Assembly: GCA_028877215.1 (NCBI GenBank) | Contig: JAPPFJ010000035.1 | Coordinates: forward strand, 62,001 to 126,000 | Reading direction: 5' to 3' | From: Gemmatimonadota bacterium | GTDB taxonomy: Bacteria > Latescibacterota > UBA2968 > GCA-2709665 | DNA: 64,000 nt | Part shown: piece after piece, positions 35,352 to 43,129 of the stretch | Layout of the letters: each line of letters opens with the position of its first letter | Position numbering within the stretch: position 1 is the stretch's first letter | Made by a program: the position numbers and the translations under genes | The notes under the pieces: generated by a model | What the model saw: only the letters and a program-made list of their open reading frames with translations | Database searches by the model: none | What the model was told of the DNA's origin: nothing

Positions 35352-36506
35352 ATGAATCCAGTACGGGTTGAAGACGGGAGCATGATGGGCCGTGTGGTTG
35401 CCTTTTCGCGCGCGTTGCACAGGGCGGGCGTTGATGTGAATTCCGGCAATCTGATCGACTTCTGCCAGAGTTTCAGATTCATCGATATCGGCAGGCGCGG
35501 GGATTTCTACGCCGCCGCGCGCGCCACGCTGGTTTCCCGTTTCGACGATCTGGAGACATTCGACCGGGTATTTCATGCATTCTGGAGTGCCCCCGTCCGT
35601 ACCCTTGATATGGAAGTCGCCGACGAAGAAGCCGACGACCAGGACCTGGAAGTGTCGGACCAACTCGACGAACCGGTCGAAACCGCGGCAGAGGAAGAGG
35701 ATGACACGGATGGCGAGGGAGACTCCGACGAGATCGGGTACAGCCCCGACGAAGTGTTGATGCGCAAGGACCTGGCCGCCATGAACGACAGGGAAATCGA
35801 AAAGGCCAGGCAGGTCATCGCGCAGATCGTCGACATCATCGCCAACAGGCGCAGCAGACGGCGGGAGCCGCAGAAGCGGGGCGTGGAGATCGACTTCAGG
35901 AGGACCTGGCGCAGGAACGCGCTTTACGGCCGGGACGGCGTGGCCCTTGCCAGGCGCCGGCGGCGGATCAAGAAAACGAAGCTGATGCTGCTGTGCGACG
36001 TCAGCGGATCGATGGACTGCTACAGCCAGTTCCTGATTCAGTTCATCTACGCGCTGAAGCGGGAAATCCGCGACGTGGAGGTTGGCGTATTCTCCACGCG
36101 GATGACCCCGATTTCCAGGCTGCTGAAGAACAAGAGCGTGGAGGAGTCGCTCCGGGAGGTGGCGGACACGGTTCACGATTGGGCCGGCGGGACCGATATC
36201 GGCGGCTGCCTGCGGGAGTTCAACGACCGGTTTGCCCGTGAGATGTTGAAATCCAAAACCGTCATGATCATTGTCAGCGACGGTTGGGACCGCGGAGACG
36301 CGGACCTCATGCGGCGAGAAATGGAGCGGCTGCGCAGACGCGTACATAAACTGATGTGGCTGAACCCCCTTCTGGGCAGCCCCGGTTACCAGCCGCTTTG
36401 CCTTGGCATGAAAACGGCCTTGCCCTATCTGGATCATTTCATGGCCGCGCACAATCTGGAAAGTCTTGTGCAGCTGGCGAAAACATTGCGCTCGGTCTGG
36501 CGATGA
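35352..36506 (+). CDS. VWA-domain protein, CoxE-like
   Basis: The ATG chosen is preceded by TTGGACGGA and gives 384 residues; ATGs ten and eleven codons later are alternatives. An N-terminal helical part (VVAFSRALHRAGVDVN, YAAARATLVSRFDDLETFDRVFHAFW) matches CoxE. A strongly acidic linker (about residues 95-145) follows. The VWA domain starts near residue 210 with LMLLCDVSGSMD, the MIDAS DxSxS motif, and has GGTDIGGCL with the later Thr/Asp and IIVSDGWDRGD. It is the expected partner of the MoxR ATPase upstream and acts in maturation of molybdenum enzymes. Confidence 0.88.
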   Translation: MNPVRVEDGSMMGRVVAFSRALHRAGVDVNSGNLIDFCQSFRFIDIGRRGDFYAAARATLVSRFDDLETFDRVFHAFWSAPVRTLDMEVADEEADDQDLEVSDQLDEPVETAAEEEDDTDGEGDSDEIGYSPDEVLMRKDLAAMNDREIEKARQVIAQIVDIIANRRSRRREPQKRGVEIDFRRTWRRNALYGRDGVALARRRRRIKKTKLMLLCDVSGSMDCYSQFLIQFIYALKREIRDVEVGVFSTRMTPISRLLKNKSVEESLREVADTVHDWAGGTDIGGCLREFNDRFAREMLKSKTVMIIVSDGWDRGDADLMRREMERLRRRVHKLMWLNPLLGSPGYQPLCLGMKTALPYLDHFMAAHNLESLVQLAKTLRSVWR

Positions 36507-36609
36507 TACGTTCGTTGCGCCCTTTTGGAGCGTCTATAGTAATGAAAACCGGCGCATTGCCGGGCTGATATGCAACATTGTGGTTTTGCGCCTCTTGCGG
36601 CGTTTAATT

Positions 36610-36725
36610 CCAGCCACGGATTATCCGCGTTATTCGCGTTATTCGTAGTTTCGCCTTTTGAAGTCTCGGATTCTCGTCATTTCGTATTCTCGTATTCTCG
36701 TTTCTTCGCGTGTTTCGTAGTCTCT
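36610..36725. repeat. Low-complexity TTCG/ATTC quasi-tandem repeat
   Basis: Units of the form TTATTCGCG, TTCGTAGTTTCG, TCGTATTC and TTCTCG recur through about 115 bp with no constant period. The reverse strand reads as repeating R-I-R-D/E-Y residues, a low-complexity artefact rather than a gene. Confidence 0.7.
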
Positions 36726-36765
36726 GATGTTGTTTTCTAAGTAGCTTCTGAAGGGGGTGGTTCTG

Positions 36766-37881
36766 ATGAAGGACGTGTTCTCAGAAGCCATGGACCTGAT
36801 TTCGTCGGGACAAAATGCGGCGCTGTCGACCATTGTTTCCAGCAAGGGATCCTTGCCGATGAGCAAGAAAGCCAAGATGCTGGTGCGTCCCGATGGCGAG
36901 ATCGTGGGTACGGTGGGAGGCGGCTGCCTCGAGGCGGATGTATGGGCCGAGGCCCGGGACGTGATGGAGACGGGCGTACCTACGCTTCAGCGGTTTATAC
37001 TGACCGAGGAACATGCCGGTGAAAACGGGTTGAACTGCGGTGGCAACGTGGAAATCTTCACGGAGCCGCTGTACCGTGGCCGGTCCGAAACGGTACTGGA
37101 GACCGTGGCGGAGGTCCGCAGGGCCAGGGAGTCGGCGGTGCTGGCCACGCTCGTGTCCGGAGGGGATCCCTCGAAATGGAGCGCCAAGCTGCTGGTGCGC
37201 GCCGACGGGACGGCCGTGGGTTCGCTGGGTTCGCCGGAGGCCGACGCCGTGGTCCTGGGGGAAGTGGCTGAAATGGATACGATTCCGGAGGATCTGCTCG
37301 AGGTCGTATCGCTGGACGTGGACGAATCCTCGGGCCCGCTTAAAGTGTTCATGGAGTCGATCTGCCCGGAGCCCACGCTCTACCTGTTCGGCGGCGGACA
37401 CGTTTCGTTCGCCATCGCACGTATCGCGGTCACCGTGGGCTTTCGAATCGTCGTTATCGACGACCGTCCCATGTTCGCCAACAGGGAGCGCTTTCCCATG
37501 GCGGACGAGACGCTCACGCTGGAGATGGAAACGGCATTCGAACACCTGGTAATCGACGACCTGTCCTATATTGTCGCGGTGACCAGAGGACACCAGCACG
37601 ACAAGCCGGTTGTGGAACAGGCGGTCCGGACCGACGCCGCCTACATCGGCATGATCGGCAGCAGGCGCAAGATCGCGTTGATGTGGAAGGAACTGGAGGC
37701 CAAGGGAATCAGCAGAGATCGCCTGAACGAAATACACGCGCCCATCGGACTGGACATTGGCGCCGATTCCCCGGAGGAGATCGCGATCAGCGTCGTTTCC
37801 GAACTGATTCAGGCCCGCCGTTCCGGGGGCAAGCCGTCGCACGGGGCGAGGTCGCTTGCCGGAGCCCCCGCGGCATCCTGA
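36766..37881 (+). CDS. XdhC/CoxI-family molybdenum hydroxylase maturation factor
   Basis: The 371-residue protein has the N-terminal XdhC_CoxI domain (SKGSLPMSKKAKMLVRPDGEIVGTVGGGCLEADVW, and LNCGGNVEIF) and a C-terminal Rossmann domain (TLYLFGGGHVSFAIARIAVTVGFRIVVIDDRP) ending with the family block AAYIGMIGSRRKIALMW and IHAPIGLDIGADSPEEIAISV. XdhC-type proteins bind the sulfurated molybdenum cofactor and insert it into xanthine dehydrogenase or CO dehydrogenase-like enzymes. The ATG has GGGGG 8 nt ahead; a GTG three codons upstream is the alternative. With MoxR and VWA genes it forms a CoxDEI-like set. Confidence 0.92.
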   Translation: MKDVFSEAMDLISSGQNAALSTIVSSKGSLPMSKKAKMLVRPDGEIVGTVGGGCLEADVWAEARDVMETGVPTLQRFILTEEHAGENGLNCGGNVEIFTEPLYRGRSETVLETVAEVRRARESAVLATLVSGGDPSKWSAKLLVRADGTAVGSLGSPEADAVVLGEVAEMDTIPEDLLEVVSLDVDESSGPLKVFMESICPEPTLYLFGGGHVSFAIARIAVTVGFRIVVIDDRPMFANRERFPMADETLTLEMETAFEHLVIDDLSYIVAVTRGHQHDKPVVEQAVRTDAAYIGMIGSRRKIALMWKELEAKGISRDRLNEIHAPIGLDIGADSPEEIAISVVSELIQARRSGGKPSHGARSLAGAPAAS

Positions 37882-38122
37882 TCTCGAGGGGTGAGACGTA
37901 ACAAGTAAGAGGACCACCCCGCCGCCCCAATTGTCTTTCGCGCTTTCCCCATACCTTGCGCTTGCATTGCATTTGTAGGGGCAACCCTTGTGGTTGCCCG
38001 TTGTATTGAAGAGGTGCATTCGGCCGCTCGGGTTGGCGTTTCACGCCAATATCCCGGGCGGTTTCTTTTATGTATTTGTCGTATATTATTAAAGAACAAT
38101 TATTTAATCACAAACAGGATTC
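37882..38122. repeat. Gap before pspA with two repeat units
   Basis: A GGGGTGAGACGTAA block (about 37889-37902) belongs to the purine-rich family. At 37975-37999 the palindrome GGGCAACC...GGTTGCCC within GTAGGGGCAACCC is a second unit. A GC-rich inverted repeat and an AT-rich stretch (about 38068-38115) follow and lead to the sigma-54 site. Confidence 0.6.
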
Positions 38123-38139
38123 TTGGCACGGCATTTGTA
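38123..38139 (+). promoter_or_regulatory. Sigma-54 promoter of pspA
   Basis: TTGGCACGGCATTTGTA matches the -24/-12 consensus (TGGCACG-N4-TTGCA) with one mismatch (GC to GT) and the required 10 bp between the GG and G positions. It points at pspA 73 nt downstream. The AT-rich DNA upstream could take an integration-host-factor-like bend. No activator gene is in the window. Confidence 0.75.
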
Positions 38140-38211
38140 TTGACCTTAGGCAACGCGGCAAAGGACATTCCCGGGAGGAGACACCTCACCTACCATCGAA
38201 AGGAGACCGAC

Positions 38212-38892
38212 ATGGCCACAGGGACATTGTCGAGAATCGCGAACATTATTCGGGCGGACGTGGACGATCTGCTGAACCGGATGGAGGACCCGGAGAAGAT
38301 GTCGCGCCTGATGATGACAGAGATGGAGAACGCGGTGAACGACGCCACTGCCGCCGTGGCGGATGCCATGGCCGGCCAGCGGCTTCTCGAACGAAGACTT
38401 AAGGCGCGGAGAGCGGACGCGGCGGCCTGGGACAGGACGGCCGAGCGTTCCGTCACCCAGGGCGACGACGACCTCGCCCGGCTGGCGCTGGAACGGAAGA
38501 CCGAGGTGGATGCGGAAGCCGAAGCGCTTGAGAAGGCCATGGCCGAGGCCGGGAGGGTAACTGAACAGCTCAAGGGACAATGCGCGCGCTTGAAGGTCCG
38601 TCTCAACGATGCCCGGGCGCGTCAGAGGACCCTCGTCGCCAGAAGCCGCGCGGCGGGAGCGCAGGTTTCAGCCGCAGGCTCCCCCATACGGATTCGTAAC
38701 GAAGCGTTTGAACGGTTCGACGAACTCTGCCGGCGGGTTGACCGGGAGGAGGCGACCGCGGAGATCTACGAGGAAATGTCCGGAAACGCCACCGACGCGG
38801 ACGAGCGCCTGGAGAAAATGGTCAGAAAGGAACGCGTTGACGCACAGTTACGGGAGATGAAAAAGCGGTTAGAGGCAAGAGGTGAGACGTAA
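38212..38892 (+). CDS. pspA: Phage shock protein A / IM30 family membrane-stress protein
   Basis: PspA oligomers coat the inner membrane and repair leakage. The ATG with GAAAGGAG ahead gives 226 residues, almost fully helical and charged: LSRIANIIRADVDDLLNRMEDPEKMSRLMM at the start matches the PspA/IM30 amphipathic and first coiled-coil segment, followed by long heptad-rich helices (ERKTEVDAEAEALEKAMAEA, VTEQLKGQCARLKVRLNDARARQRTL). Sigma-54 control, typical of pspA in Proteobacteria, is supported by the promoter just upstream. A small membrane-protein gene follows, which may be a partner. Confidence 0.9.
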   Translation: MATGTLSRIANIIRADVDDLLNRMEDPEKMSRLMMTEMENAVNDATAAVADAMAGQRLLERRLKARRADAAAWDRTAERSVTQGDDDLARLALERKTEVDAEAEALEKAMAEAGRVTEQLKGQCARLKVRLNDARARQRTLVARSRAAGAQVSAAGSPIRIRNEAFERFDELCRRVDREEATAEIYEEMSGNATDADERLEKMVRKERVDAQLREMKKRLEARGET

Positions 38893-39013
38893 GAGATGAC
38901 GCGCCTCGTTGGGTTTCAACTTTCGCCACAGGCATAGAGGATGAGCAGATCGGCAATGATTCCTTCTCCCGTCTCCCGGCTTACGTCTTCCCGCCTTTAG
39001 CTGACAGCTTCTT
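38877..39013 (+). repeat. Intergenic repeat cluster after pspA
   Basis: A GGTGAGACGTAAGAGATGAC block overlaps the pspA end, a TTCCTTCTCCCGTCTCCCGG block follows, and the unit ends with AGCTGACAGCTTCTT (38999-39013). That last 15-mer recurs exactly at 44347-44361; both copies lie 10-15 bp before a start codon. Confidence 0.65.
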
Positions 39014-39027
39014 CTGAGGATAATTCA

Positions 39028-39213
39028 ATGGCCAAATTTCTTGGATTCTGTTTGTTGGCTTTCGGCGGACTCGTGGCTCTGATTTTGCTGGGCGGACTCA
39101 TCGGAATCGCGCTGGGGTTGATCTGGTTCGCGATCAAGCTCGCCGTGCCGATCTTGTTGATCTACGTGGGTTACCGGTTGCTCGTCCGGGACAAACATCG
39201 TATCGCGTATTAG
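39028..39213 (+). CDS. Small two-helix membrane protein
   Basis: The 61-residue product is nearly all hydrophobic: FLGFCLLAFGGLVALILLGGLIGIALGL and WFAIKLAVPILLIYVGYRLL, with glycine-rich packing and a positively charged tail (RDKHR). It has GAGGATAATTC ahead of the ATG. Its place after pspA suggests a phage-shock-associated membrane partner, similar in size to PspB- or PspG-like proteins, but no family match can be claimed. Confidence 0.65.
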   Translation: MAKFLGFCLLAFGGLVALILLGGLIGIALGLIWFAIKLAVPILLIYVGYRLLVRDKHRIAY

Positions 39214-39359
39214 CAGACCGGTTTCGAATCTCTGGATCCCGACATTCCAGAAAGCCGTTGGTATCGATGCACGCATTACGTATTTTCAAGCATCGTATGC
39301 CGGCGGTTTTTTCGTGCCGGTACACAGTTGGCCAAGGTACTTGAATCAGGACGAATGTA

Positions 39360-40172
39360 ATGTCCATTGCGGAAAAACAAAGCCCGGCGACGCCGGACGA
39401 CGCGGCGTTTTACCGGGAAAACGGATACATTAGGTATCCGGAGTTCTATTCGAGAGACGAGATTGCCGCGCTCGGAGATGCCATCGATCGGGCCATCGAG
39501 ACCAACAGGGAGCGGATTGTCGGCGCACCTGACGGCGGACGGAGGTCCGAAGCGTACGAGAAGGTCTTCAACCAGATGGTGAACCTCTGGACGGATTTTC
39601 CGGATGTGAAAGCCTATTCGTTCAACCGTGCACTGGCCGAAACCGCGCGGCGCCTCTCTGCGTGCCGCCACGTGCGGATCTATCACGACCACGCCATGGT
39701 CAAACCCGGCGGGTCCGGCAGCCGCGCGACCAACTGGCACCAGGATATGCCCTACTGGCCCATGAAGCCGGACGGCGCGCTTTCGGCATGGGTGGCGGTG
39801 GACGACGTGACGGTTGAAAACGGGTGCCTACACTTTGTTCCCGGCTCGCACAGGCTGGGCCCGCAGGAACCGATCGCGCTGGGGGTTGCGGGCGAGAGCA
39901 TCGTGGACAAGATGGCTGAGAAGGGGCACGAGGTGGCCGAGCCCGTCGCGATGGAGATGGCCGCGGGCGGAGTGACCTTTCATCACGGATGCAACTTCCA
40001 TCACGCGGGCGCCAACCTGACCGACAGGCCGCGGCGGGCGTTCGCGATCATCTACATACCCGACTACGTGCGTTTTACCGGCGGAAGGGAAGCGGCAGGG
40101 GCCGGAGAAGAGATGGCGGCAGGCGGACCCTGGGAACACCCTGTTCATCCGATCCTGGCAGGTTCGCCTTGA
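39360..40172 (+). CDS. Phytanoyl-CoA dioxygenase (PhyH) family protein
   Basis: PhyH enzymes are Fe(II)/2-oxoglutarate hydroxylases. The 270-residue protein has the iron-binding HxD in NWHQDMPYWP (about residues 126-135), the distal histidine in CNFHHAGANLTDRPRRAF, and the 2-oxoglutarate arginine in the RPRRA segment. Other marks are DDAAFYRENGYIRYPEF at the start and DVTVENGCLHFVPGSH. It probably hydroxylates a small secondary metabolite, lipid or sugar-like substrate; none can be named. A paralogue lies 311 bp downstream. Confidence 0.88.
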   Translation: MSIAEKQSPATPDDAAFYRENGYIRYPEFYSRDEIAALGDAIDRAIETNRERIVGAPDGGRRSEAYEKVFNQMVNLWTDFPDVKAYSFNRALAETARRLSACRHVRIYHDHAMVKPGGSGSRATNWHQDMPYWPMKPDGALSAWVAVDDVTVENGCLHFVPGSHRLGPQEPIALGVAGESIVDKMAEKGHEVAEPVAMEMAAGGVTFHHGCNFHHAGANLTDRPRRAFAIIYIPDYVRFTGGREAAGAGEEMAAGGPWEHPVHPILAGSP

Positions 40173-40483
40173 TGTACAGGCAGGCACCTTAACGTGAGTC
40201 ATCCACGAATACCGGCAGGAGTGTATTATTACCTGATGTATTTCAATATATCCAGCGACGTCTCGTAACAACAGCATCTAAGGAATTGCGGAATTCGATC
40301 GGTCAGTGTGATCTTGCGCAGTCTACAACAGGTAAGGATGCATCGCCTTTGCCGTGAAACGTGAGCCTCTGTCCTGCTCTCGGTTTTTTCCCAGTTCTTG
40401 GTTTTTATCCTGTTTATCCTGAGTATCCATGTAAGCTTAGGTTTTTAAGTGAAATAGGCTAAGACCTTGAAAGGACATCGTCG
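40173..40483. repeat. Gap between the two PhyH genes with a CCTGTTTATCC repeat copy
   Basis: Positions 40403-40436 carry TTTTTATCCTGTTTATCC followed by TGAGTATCCATGTAAG, one copy of a family also at 43088, 44971, 57660 and 60650. The remainder has no supported gene. Confidence 0.7.
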
Positions 40484-41266
40484 ATGTTGACCGGGGCACA
40501 GATCTCCGAATTTCACGAAAGAGGATTCCTGAACGGCGGGCGCCTGCTGGACGACGGGCAGGTGGAATCGCTGCGGCGTGAACTGGACCGTGTGATCGAG
40601 GACCGCGAACGGACAGACGTTCCGCAGCCCGTTCATCTGCGAAACCTGAACCGGAACCCGGAAACGCCGGTCTGGCAGATTGTCAATATCTGGGCCGCGA
40701 GCGATCCGTTTCGCGAACTCACGGGTATGCGGAGGGTCGTGGAGGAGGTGGCGCAGCTGACTGGCGCTGCTCGGTTGCGGGTCTGGCATGATCAAATCCA
40801 GTATAAGCCCGCCGAGCGCGGCGGCGTCACCATGTGGCACCAGGATGCGCCGCTGTGGCCGATTCTTGCACCGATGACGGAGGTGAGCGCCTGGGTGGCG
40901 CTGGACGACGTGGACGAGTCGAACGGATGTATGAGTATGGTCCCCGGTTCCCACAAGTGGGGAAACCAGATCGACTTCATACGGTCGGTCGAGAACTACG
41001 AGGACATGCCGGGGGAGTGGAACGGACACCGCGTGGAAATCGTCCGGTGTCCGGTGGAAAAGGGCGAGGTGCATTACCACCACGCGCTGACCTGGCACGG
41101 GTCGCATGCAAACACCAGCAACCGCCCCCGTCGCGCCATTGCCATCCATTACATGACCCACGAGACGCGCTACGTGGCCTCCGGACAGCACGTGATGAAA
41201 CCCTTCGTGGAGGTCCCGGACGGGGCGCTTATGGAGGGAAAACACTTCCCGCAGGTATGGCCGTAG
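40484..41266 (+). CDS. Phytanoyl-CoA dioxygenase (PhyH) family protein
   Basis: This 260-residue paralogue has the HxD iron site in MWHQDAPLWPI, the distal histidine in YHHALTWHGSHANTSNRPRRAIAIHYM, and the 2-oxoglutarate arginine in that same block. It begins ISEFHERGFLNGGRLLDDGQVESLRRELDRV, the usual PhyH N-terminal helix, and contains DDVDESNGCMSMVPGSHKWG. AAAGGAC precedes the ATG. The two PhyH genes differ enough to suggest different substrates or an old duplication. PhyH expansion is frequent in uncultured marine and sponge-associated lineages. Confidence 0.9.
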   Translation: MLTGAQISEFHERGFLNGGRLLDDGQVESLRRELDRVIEDRERTDVPQPVHLRNLNRNPETPVWQIVNIWAASDPFRELTGMRRVVEEVAQLTGAARLRVWHDQIQYKPAERGGVTMWHQDAPLWPILAPMTEVSAWVALDDVDESNGCMSMVPGSHKWGNQIDFIRSVENYEDMPGEWNGHRVEIVRCPVEKGEVHYHHALTWHGSHANTSNRPRRAIAIHYMTHETRYVASGQHVMKPFVEVPDGALMEGKHFPQVWP

Positions 41267-41303
41267 ACAAGAAGGCCCACGTAGTGCTTGGTCCCAAGCC
41301 GCT

Positions 41304-41322
41304 CCCTGAGCTTGTCGAAGGG
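41304..41322 (+). repeat. CCCTGAGCTTGTCGAAGGG dispersed repeat
   Basis: This 19-bp unit recurs in inverse orientation at 60461-60479 with one mismatch. It lies at the 5' edge of the decayed Rpn-like fragment. Confidence 0.75.
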
Positions 41323-41395
41323 TCGGCGAGGGATTGTCGAAACGTCGAAGCGCCCGCGGTTCGACCGTAGCACGAAATGGCATTTCGCGCCGCCG

Positions 41396-41731
41396 GCACA
41401 AGCGGATTTCATGGCCGGCATGTCGTTGCTGAGCGGACTCGCTTACCCGCGGGAAACCATTTCCGATATCATCTCAAAGGAGGGCATCATGGATCTCATA
41501 CGTGAATCATCCTTTGCCCAATACCTCACCCGACAGGGCATCGAGCAAGGTCTCCGGGAGAGTATCCTCGCCATACTGGAGGTCCGATTTGGAATCCCTG
41601 CATCCCATCCATTCGCCGAACGCATAGCTAACGTCGACGACTCGTAGCGTATCAAGGCGTTGCACCGCGCTGCGGTTCAGGTATCCGATCTCGACGCGTT
41701 CGGTCAAGTGTTGGATGAGGAACCGGGATGA
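41396..41731 (+). pseudogene. Remnant of an Rpn-like/transposase-type protein, C-terminal part
   Basis: An open frame reads FMAGMSLLSGLAYPRETISD, then MDLIRESSFAQYLTRQGIEQGLRESILAILEVRFG. This is the C-terminal style of Rpn/PD-(D/E)XK-related transposase-like proteins, which end in a (R/E)G-rich helix plus an LEVRFG tail. A TAG at 41645-41647 interrupts the frame, which then continues RIKALHRAAVQVSDLDAF to a TGA. A G-to-T change (GAG to TAG) explains the stop. The catalytic N-terminal domain is gone. A short product from the ATG at 41489 (AAAGGAGGG ahead) may still be made. Confidence 0.65.
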
Positions 41732-41768
41732 ACTCCGTTCCGTGAGTCCTCGCTGGCTTATATGAGAA

Positions 41769-41805
41769 AACAGGACAACGCACGCTACAGGTGTGTTGTC
41801 CTGTT
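41769..41805 (+). terminator. Hairpin after the Rpn-like remnant
   Basis: AACAGGACAAC and GTTGTCCTGTT form a perfect 11-bp stem, followed by TCTGATTTT. Confidence 0.6.
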
Positions 41806-41823
41806 CTGATTTTGGAAGTGAAA

Positions 41824-41866
41824 AAGCCCAACGGCTGGCTCCACCCCGTTGGGCTCTATTTGTATT
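41824..41866 (-). terminator. Terminator of the VapBC-type operon, bidirectional
   Basis: AGCCCAACGG pairs with CCGTTGGGCT. On the minus strand TTTTTC follows, at the right distance past the toxin gene; on the plus strand CTATTTGTATTTTG follows. Confidence 0.75.
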
Positions 41867-41945
41867 TTGTTTGATTTATTGAGTTTGCGGGAAGTCGGTG
41901 CAATCCCGATCCCTGCGGATTCCTTGTAGGCTATGCGGAGCCTGA

Positions 41946-42335
41946 TCAGCCATTTGGTCGCGGCTGAAAGGTCTTCAGATCGAGTTCGTTGACTGCGCTG
42001 TAGTGTTTTTTGTTAGCGGTGCAGAGTGTCAGGTGATGTTCGACGGCCGTTGCCGCGATCAGGGCATCCGCCAGGGAAAGCGCCATCTTGAGGGTATACT
42101 CTTCCATGTAAACGGATGCTCTGTGACCGATGTCTTCCGTGAGCGGCAACGTCTGAAAAGCGTGATCTTTGAGGAAGTACTTGATCTCCCTCAATTCCTG
42201 CCTGTACCGCGCACCCTGGATCAACTCCGCGTACGTAACGAGCGATATCCGACGTTCATCCTGCCCTTCTACAAGTTGCGCTGCCCCTTCATGGCCTCTG
42301 AAGACCCAGATTAGTACATCCGTATCAAAGATCAT
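41946..42335 (-). CDS. vapC: PIN-domain ribonuclease toxin (VapC type)
   Basis: PIN toxins cleave RNA such as tRNA. The 129-residue protein starts MIFDTDVLIWVFRG with the first catalytic Asp, then the Glu in LVTYAELIQGAR, the third acidic residue in MALSLADALIAATAVEH and the fourth site in LCTANKKHYS. Its ATG overlaps the antitoxin stop by 11 bp, so the two are translationally coupled. Length is normal for VapC, and all four acidic positions appear intact, so it is probably active. Confidence 0.88.
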   Translation of the reverse strand: MIFDTDVLIWVFRGHEGAAQLVEGQDERRISLVTYAELIQGARYRQELREIKYFLKDHAFQTLPLTEDIGHRASVYMEEYTLKMALSLADALIAATAVEHHLTLCTANKKHYSAVNELDLKTFQPRPNG

Positions 42336-42570
42336 CCAGGCGGCCTTTTCTCAGATTCCGGACGTAAGCGGCCACGTCCGCCATATCTGTCCTGTCCCGC
42401 CACATCCCGAAGGCTGAATGGTCCGCTACTGATTTTTCCGTTCGCTTCCCGCTCGGTGTTAGGATTGCCTTTTCCTTGCCTCGGTAATAGATGGTGACGG
42501 ACTCGCTGCGGTCGAGCGCGAGCAATACGTCTTTCATGCGTCGTCGTAAGTCGAGAATCGTTGCTTTCAT
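42325..42570 (-). CDS. Type II antitoxin, Phd/YefM-like
   Basis: The 81-residue protein has a short DNA-binding N-terminal fold (ATILDLRRRMKDVLLALDRSESVTIYYRGKEKAILTPS), matching the Phd/YefM style where RG-K-A-ILxP is typical, and a flexible C-terminal toxin-binding tail. GGAGGGATC precedes the ATG. It is the first gene of the pair and should bind the inverted repeat over the promoter to autoregulate. Confidence 0.82.
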   Translation of the reverse strand: MKATILDLRRRMKDVLLALDRSESVTIYYRGKEKAILTPSGKRTEKSVADHSAFGMWRDRTDMADVAAYVRNLRKGRLDDL

Positions 42571-42582
42571 GATCCCTCCTTA

Positions 42583-42623
42583 AAGTGCACACTTAATATG
42601 TGCACTTAAGGAAAGAATGTCAA
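42583..42623 (-). promoter_or_regulatory. Promoter and operator of the antitoxin-toxin operon
   Basis: On the minus strand a perfect TTGACA and CATATT are 17 bp apart. AAGTGCACA (42583-42591) and TGTGCACTT (42599-42607) form a 9-bp inverted repeat that covers the -10, a typical autorepression site. Confidence 0.85.
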
Positions 42624-42664
42624 GCCCGAAATTGGATTCAGGCTTTCATTTCGAGGGATACTTT

Positions 42665-42703
42665 TCACCAGATCGAATCGCCGCGCTGCAGTAAGTGGTC
42701 ATT
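42665..42703 (-). pseudogene. Possible 5' remnant of a MazF-like toxin
   Basis: Just after the MazE-like gene, one minus-strand frame reads HLLQRGDSIW before a TGA. This resembles the MazF start (..QRGDIVW..). Nothing MazF-like follows. The match is only about ten residues. Confidence 0.35.
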
Positions 42704-42708
42704 GGAAC

Positions 42709-42951
42709 TCACCATACTTCACCGCCAGTCGGAGTTCCGGTATCCACCTCACCGTGTACGTTGTCCCTGGTCACGCCGGCCAAAAGGTCGTCCAGCTTCA
42801 AGTCCGACGTACTTTCCGGTTCGATAACCAACTTGCTGCCACGCAGCGATAACTCGACCTGTGAATCGGGTTCGAGTCCGATTTGAGTAGCGAGTGGCTC
42901 GGGAATACGCAGGACAAGATCATTGCCCCACTTCTGCAATCGGGCTTTCAA
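42709..42951 (-). CDS. AbrB/MazE-type antitoxin, orphan
   Basis: A TTG start with AAGGAAC upstream gives an 80-residue protein that begins as the family does (x-KARLQKWGNDLVLRIPEPLATQIGL), continuing as a swapped-hairpin DNA-binding fold with SQVELSLRGSKLVIEP, and a toxin-binding tail (LDDLLAGVTRDNVHGEVDTG). The usual ATG version would extend upstream through a low-complexity K/R/N stretch, which is less likely. A full MazF gene is missing downstream. Confidence 0.8.
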   Translation of the reverse strand: MKARLQKWGNDLVLRIPEPLATQIGLEPDSQVELSLRGSKLVIEPESTSDLKLDDLLAGVTRDNVHGEVDTGTPTGGEVW

Positions 42952-43087
42952 ATCGTTCCTTCTTTTTTTATTGTTTCGAGAATCAGACAGACCAGGCAAG
43001 ATCCCGATCAAGAACTATTATGCAGGCTGGGAATATAACCGCGAAGCGGCGTAGATTATGACTGGACAGGATTGAATCCTCAAGATT

Positions 43088-43119
43088 CCCATCCTGTTCA
43101 TCCTGTCCATCCATGCAAG
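43088..43119 (+). repeat. CCTGTTCATCCTGTCCATCC repeat copy
   Basis: A member of the family seen at 40403, 44971, 57660 and 60650. It sits immediately after the radical SAM gene stop. Confidence 0.75.
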
Positions 43120-43129
43120 ATGATGCGGC

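Noticed and set aside
36639..36875. 78-residue minus-strand ORF with repeated R-I-R-E-Y residues
   Set aside because: It is the translation of the low-complexity TTCG repeat and overlaps the true XdhC/CoxI start.
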